Assembly: GCA_002483425.1 (NCBI GenBank)
Contig: DLHW01000049.1
Span: 34,051 to 43,649, forward strand
DNA from: Methylococcaceae bacterium UBA7658
Lineage (GTDB): Bacteria > Pseudomonadota > Gammaproteobacteria > Methylococcales > Methylomonadaceae
Direction: 5' to 3'
DNA length: 9,599 bases
The notes beneath the pieces are model-generated. The model did no database searches, was not told the DNA's origin, and saw only the letters and a list, made by a program, of their open reading frames with translations. Shown piece after piece: positions 6,896-9,599 of the stretch. The position numbers were made by a program, and so were the translations under genes. Position 1 is the first letter of the stretch, and every line of letters begins with the position of its first letter.

Positions 6896-6984
6896 GCGGC
6901 CTTTTTTGTCCTATTTTCGAGCTTAAGCTAAAATTTCTTGCACTCAATTTCCTTTACCGCTTTAGCAACATTCGTAACTAATTG

Positions 6985-7006
6985 ACCGGAAAAAGAATTT
7001 TCCGGT
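6985..7006. other. 9-bp perfect inverted repeat upstream of the nrdJ promoter
   Basis: ACCGGAAAA (6985-6993) and TTTTCCGGT (6998-7006) form a perfect stem with an AGAA loop, about 40 nt upstream of the first NrdR-like box. No U-tract follows on either strand. It could be an operator for another regulator or an insulating hairpin. Confidence 0.35.
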
Positions 7007-7046
7007 TTGAAAAAAAGTTAAATACAAATGGATAATTGCTTACACA

Positions 7047-7062
7047 ACACAATATATTGTGC
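7047..7062 (+). promoter_or_regulatory. NrdR box 1 upstream of nrdJ
   Basis: ACACAATATATTGTGC matches the known NrdR-box pattern (ACAC-W-ATATAT-W-GTGT) at all but the last base and is nearly palindromic. NrdR is the ATP-cone repressor of ribonucleotide reductase genes in most bacteria. The position directly upstream of a ribonucleotide reductase gene, over the likely promoter, supports the call. Confidence 0.85.
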
Positions 7063-7078
7063 TATTATTTTTTATAAT
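7063..7078 (+). promoter_or_regulatory. Likely nrdJ promoter -10 region
   Basis: Two -10 candidates lie between the NrdR-like boxes. One is an extended -10, TGC before TATTAT (7063-7068). The other is a perfect TATAAT at 7073-7078. Neither has a good -35 at 17 nt, which fits a controlled promoter. With TATAAT as the -10, box 1 covers the -35 region and box 2 overlaps the transcription start, a repression layout. The transcript would carry a leader of about 165 nt. Confidence 0.5.
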
Positions 7079-7093
7079 CACAACATATAGACA
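7078..7093 (+). promoter_or_regulatory. NrdR box 2, degenerate
   Basis: TCACAACATATAGACA matches the NrdR-box pattern at 11 of 16 positions, with the CACAA and ATATAG core kept and the right half-site weak. Its start lies exactly 31 bp after that of box 1. Tandem NrdR boxes about three helical turns apart are the known arrangement, and this makes an otherwise weak site believable. Confidence 0.62.
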
Positions 7094-7251
7094 TACATCG
7101 CTTTAATAAGTTGGCTTTATTATCTGTTTCAAAAGGATTTGTTGAACCGGACAAGCCCCTTCAATGCGTTGCCCAACGTTAAATATACCTGTAAATAAAC
7201 CCGATTTACCGATAACCCTAATACTTAATCATCGTCACCGGGAGCCAAGCC
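7094..7251 (+). other. nrdJ leader region
   Basis: This stretch lies between the putative promoter and the nrdJ start and would be the 5' untranslated leader. It ends in a clear ribosome site, GGGAG (7240-7244), 7 nt before the ATG at 7252. I looked for a cobalamin riboswitch because the enzyme needs adenosylcobalamin, but saw no B12-box-like sequence and no obvious multi-stem fold. No reading frame here has both a start and a convincing ribosome site. Confidence 0.5.
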
Positions 7252-9402
7252 ATGCCAGCACAACTTCACGTTATTCCAAACACTGTCACCGAAATACCAT
7301 TCCAGGATGCTTCCGTCGATATCTGGGATACCAAATACCGCCTGAAAACCAAACAAGGCGATGCTCTCGATACTACAATGGATGAAACTTATCAGCGCGT
7401 TGCCAAAGCATTATCCGAAGTTGAATCCGGCAAAGCGAAGCAAGAACAATGCTACAAGGATTTTCTCTGGGCGCTGCGCCAGGGAGTGATTCCCGCCGGG
7501 CGCATCATCTCCAATGCGGGCGCGCTAGCGCATAAACCCGCCACCTCCACCATCAACTGCACCGTGTCCGGCACGATTTCCGATTCCATGGACGACATCC
7601 TGGGCAAAGTCCACGAAGCCGGGTTAACCTTGAAAGCGGGTTGCGGCATCGGCTATGAATTTTCCACCCTGCGGCCAAAAGACGCTTATGTGTCCGGCGC
7701 GGGCGCGTATACCTCCGGCCCGCTGTCGTTCATGGATATTTACGACAAGATGTGTTTTACGGTGTCGTCCGCGGGCGGGCGGCGCGGTGCGCAAATGGCG
7801 ACCTTCGACATCGGCCACCCCGATGTGGTCGAGTTTATCCGTGCCAAACGCGAAGATGGCCGTCTGCGCCAATTCAACTTGTCTTTACTTATTACCACCG
7901 AGTTTATGGATGCGGTGAAGAACGATGCGCCCTGGCCTTTGTCTTTCCCTGTCACCGCTTTAGAAGCAAAAGCAGACAAGCTCAACCTGGACGATAACGT
8001 ACTCATCGTCTGGCGCGAACATCCTGTTAAAAACGGGTACATAGTCAATAACGACGGCCTAGTCGCCTGCAAAATCACTAAAACCATGCCTGCCCGTCGC
8101 CTGTGGGACATCATCATGAGTTCCACTTATGATTACGCCGAGCCGGGTTTCATCCTCATCGACAAGGTTAACGAGATGAACAACAACTGGTTCTGCGAAA
8201 ATATCCGCGCCACCAACCCATGCGGCGAGCAGCCGCTGCCGCCCTATGGCTCCTGTCTGCTCGGCTCGATCAACCTGACCCGCTTTGTGCAGAAGCCGTT
8301 CAGCAAAGACGCCACTTTCGACTGGGACACCTACCGCAAAACTATTCGTATCTTCACCCACATGCTGGATAATGTGGTGGAAATCAACGGTCTGCCGCTG
8401 TCCAAGCAGCGCGACGAAATTACCTCCAAGCGCCGCCACGGTATGGGATATTTAGGGCTAGGTTCCACCGTGACCATGCTGGGGATGAAGTACGGCGATC
8501 AAGCCTCCGTCGATTTTACCGAAGAAGTCACCAAAGTACTGGCGGTCGAGGGCTGGAAAGAAGCCTTGACGCTCGCCAAGGAAAAAGGCCCCGCGCCGAT
8601 TATGTCTCAGGAGTTTACCGTTACCGGCGAAATGCTACACAAACGCCCGGAAATGCGCGCCGACGGCTATAAGATCGGCGACAAGGTGCTGGGCAAAATC
8701 CTGCATGCCAAGTACAGCCGTTACATGCAGAAGGTGGCGGAAATCGAACCCGCACTGGTAGCGGAACTTGCCCAGGTCGGCGCACGCTTTACCCACCACA
8801 GCTCCATCGCACCAACCGGCACTATTTCTTTATCACTTGCCAACAACGCCAGCAATGGTATCGAGCCGAGTTTTGCCCACCATTATTCGCGCAACGTCAT
8901 CCGCGCCGGTAAGAAATCCAAGGAAAAAATCGACGTCTTCTCGTTTGAACTGCTGGCCTACCGTGCTCTGGTTAACCCTAAAGCCATGCCCTACAGCGAC
9001 AAGCCCGAGCAACAACTGCCCGACTACTTCATCGCTGCCGACAACGTCACGCCCAAGCAACACGTTGACATCCAGGCTGCGGCGCAACTTTGGATAGACT
9101 CGTCCATCTCCAAAACCGCGAACGTGCCGACCGACTACCCCTACGAAGACTTCAAGTCCATCTACGAATACGCCTACGACAAAGGCCTAAAAGGCTGCAC
9201 CACCTTCCGCTTCAACCCGGAAGTGTTCCAGGGCGTGTTAGTGAAAGAATCCGACCTCGAAAACACTACCTACCAATTCACCCTGGAAGACGGTCATGTC
9301 GTTGAATACAAGGGGAATGAAGAGATTGAATATGATGGGGAAATCCACAGTGCGGCGAATTTGTTTGATGCGTTGAAAGAAGGGTATTACGGGAAGTTTT
9401 GA
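7252..9402 (+). CDS. nrdJ: Class II adenosylcobalamin-dependent ribonucleotide reductase (NrdJ, NrdJa-like)
   Basis: This 716-residue cytoplasmic enzyme reduces ribonucleotides to deoxyribonucleotides using a thiyl radical generated from adenosylcobalamin, and needs no oxygen. Active-site residues are visible: the N322-P-C324-G-E326 triad (C324 is the expected thiyl cysteine), and the redox pair C103 (in INCTVSG) and C335 (in GSCLLGSINL, 11 residues after C324 as in characterised class II enzymes). The motif APTGTISLSLANNASNGIEPSF (520-541) is typical of the family. The start is supported by GGGAG 7 nt upstream. There is no N-terminal ATP-cone, so overall activity control by dATP through that domain is not expected. 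The last cysteine is C649, in KGCTTFR; the final 67 residues have none, so the usual C-terminal cysteine pair that regenerates the active site is absent. This is like NrdJa of the split Pseudomonas enzyme, where a separate NrdJb completes the protein. No nrdJb follows in the window. Class I NrdA is ruled out by these motifs. Confidence 0.93.
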   Translation: MPAQLHVIPNTVTEIPFQDASVDIWDTKYRLKTKQGDALDTTMDETYQRVAKALSEVESGKAKQEQCYKDFLWALRQGVIPAGRIISNAGALAHKPATSTINCTVSGTISDSMDDILGKVHEAGLTLKAGCGIGYEFSTLRPKDAYVSGAGAYTSGPLSFMDIYDKMCFTVSSAGGRRGAQMATFDIGHPDVVEFIRAKREDGRLRQFNLSLLITTEFMDAVKNDAPWPLSFPVTALEAKADKLNLDDNVLIVWREHPVKNGYIVNNDGLVACKITKTMPARRLWDIIMSSTYDYAEPGFILIDKVNEMNNNWFCENIRATNPCGEQPLPPYGSCLLGSINLTRFVQKPFSKDATFDWDTYRKTIRIFTHMLDNVVEINGLPLSKQRDEITSKRRHGMGYLGLGSTVTMLGMKYGDQASVDFTEEVTKVLAVEGWKEALTLAKEKGPAPIMSQEFTVTGEMLHKRPEMRADGYKIGDKVLGKILHAKYSRYMQKVAEIEPALVAELAQVGARFTHHSSIAPTGTISLSLANNASNGIEPSFAHHYSRNVIRAGKKSKEKIDVFSFELLAYRALVNPKAMPYSDKPEQQLPDYFIAADNVTPKQHVDIQAAAQLWIDSSISKTANVPTDYPYEDFKSIYEYAYDKGLKGCTTFRFNPEVFQGVLVKESDLENTTYQFTLEDGHVVEYKGNEEIEYDGEIHSAANLFDALKEGYYGKF

Positions 9403-9435
9403 TGGTTTTATATAACGGTAATTTATATAAGGCCG

Positions 9436-9462
9436 TTCGTGGTGAGCTTGTCGAACCATGAA
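9436..9462. repeat. REP-like palindromic repeat, copy 1
   Basis: TTCGTGGT (9436-9443) pairs with ACCATGAA (9455-9462), with one G-T pair, around the core GAGCTTGTCGA. The same core occurs in the next repeat (9478-9520). Cores of this kind (TTCGACAAGCTC on the other strand) are familiar as dispersed intergenic repeats in many proteobacterial genomes. It begins 33 nt after the nrdJ stop. Confidence 0.7.
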
Positions 9463-9477
9463 ATCAATAATAAATCC

Positions 9478-9520
9478 GTTCGTCCTGAGCTTGTCGAAGG
9501 AAGCTTGTCGAAGGATGAAC
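9478..9520. repeat. REP-like palindromic repeat, copy 2, with internal 14-bp duplication
   Basis: GTTCGTCCT (9478-9486) and AGGATGAAC (9512-9520) form the outer arms, with one G-T pair. Between and overlapping them, the 14-mer AGCTTGTCGAAGGA occurs twice in tandem (9488-9501 and 9502-9515). It shares the GAGCTTGTCGA core with copy 1. The duplication looks like slippage within an otherwise simple hairpin repeat. Confidence 0.72.
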
Positions 9521-9599
9521 ACATTTAAGGTGTCGCTAACGCGACGGGTGTTTGGATGTGGGTTCTCGCACCCACTGGCGAGATACTTTCTTTTGCTTC
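9521..9599. repeat. Structured repeat-like sequence at the window edge
   Basis: Three short perfect dyads are packed here: GTCGC/GCGAC (9532-9536 with 9541-9545), GTGGGT/ACCCAC (9558-9563 with 9570-9575), and TCTCGC/GCGAGA (9564-9569 with 9578-9583). The last two cross each other. The window ends in a pyrimidine-rich ACTTTCTTTTGCTTC that looks like the left half of a palindromic intergenic repeat cut by the boundary. No coding frame was recognised. Confidence 0.42.

Larger units (their letters stand above)
6721..7046. other. AT-rich intergenic stretch with two hairpins, no gene seen
   Basis: This is the upstream half of the long spacer between the exported-protein gene (-) and nrdJ (+). It is strongly AT-rich with many A and T runs and holds no reading frame worth calling. 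Two perfect inverted repeats lie in it (6877-6895 and 6985-7006). The promoter of the exported-protein gene should lie near 6730-6800 on the minus strand, but no clear element could be picked out. Confidence 0.5.

Noticed and set aside
7139..7198. Leader peptide of about 19 codons starting at TTG in the nrdJ leader
   Set aside because: The purine stretch AAAAGGA lies too close to the TTG, the start is non-standard, and nothing in the peptide suggests attenuation.
7094..7251. Cobalamin riboswitch in front of the B12-dependent reductase
   Set aside because: No B12-box-like sequence and no long multi-stem fold is visible; the enzyme uses cobalamin, but such riboswitches usually control B12 synthesis or uptake, or B12-independent alternative enzymes.
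7164..7385. Plus-strand frame of 73 codons overlapping the nrdJ start
   Set aside because: It overlaps the well-supported nrdJ N-terminus in another frame, has no ribosome site and has a shadow-type composition.
7624..8439. Several minus-strand open frames inside nrdJ
   Set aside because: They are antisense shadows of a long, fully supported gene and show no family character.
9238..9522. Minus-strand open frame of 94 codons across the end of nrdJ and the repeats
   Set aside because: It overlaps the nrdJ 3' end antisense, and its N-terminal half is just the translation of the palindromic repeats (stretches such as FDKLRTN and VRQAHHERP are typical of translated intergenic repeats).

Overview
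The window reads as ordinary chromosomal DNA of a gammaproteobacterium. The evidence is an orn gene divergent from an M48 peptidase-rsgA pair, together with a cobalamin-dependent ribonucleotide reductase of the type found in Pseudomonas and relatives. A methanotroph-like member of the Methylococcales would fit the gene mix and the dispersed intergenic repeats, but this is a guess from general resemblance. No tRNA, rRNA, CRISPR array, insertion sequence or phage gene was recognised.

Layout. Positions 36-386 (-): a small DUF2628-like membrane protein. 556-1116 (-): oligoribonuclease Orn. 1205-2455 (+): a Ste24-type M48 membrane protease, followed 4 nt later by rsgA (2460-3359, +), a ribosome-assembly GTPase. 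3526-3858 and 4138-3935 (both -): an acidic coiled-coil protein and, upstream of it, a 67-residue membrane protein, probably one transcript. 4139-4453: non-coding, with several inverted repeats. 4454-6208 (+): an MsbA-like ABC exporter half-transporter. 6226-6257: a perfect 14-bp hairpin between convergent genes. 6274-6720 (-): a small exported protein of unknown function. 6721-7251: a long AT-rich intergenic region ending in a regulatory block with two NrdR-box-like sites 31 bp apart. 7252-9402 (+): class II (adenosylcobalamin-dependent) ribonucleotide reductase NrdJ. 9403-9599: repeat-like palindromes with no gene.

How the parts work together. Orn finishes RNA decay by cleaving short oligonucleotides, RsgA acts in late 30S ribosome assembly, and the M48 protease acts in the membrane; this is a housekeeping block. 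The nrdJ locus has the clearest regulatory logic: an NrdR operator pair over the likely promoter suggests repression when (d)ATP is plentiful. The NrdJ protein has all the catalytic residues but lacks a C-terminal cysteine pair, like the NrdJa half of the split Pseudomonas enzyme, and no nrdJb-like gene follows within the window. No clearly new biological system was seen. The least explained parts are the membrane/coiled-coil pair, the exported protein, the structured 4139-4453 region and the repeat cluster at the right end.
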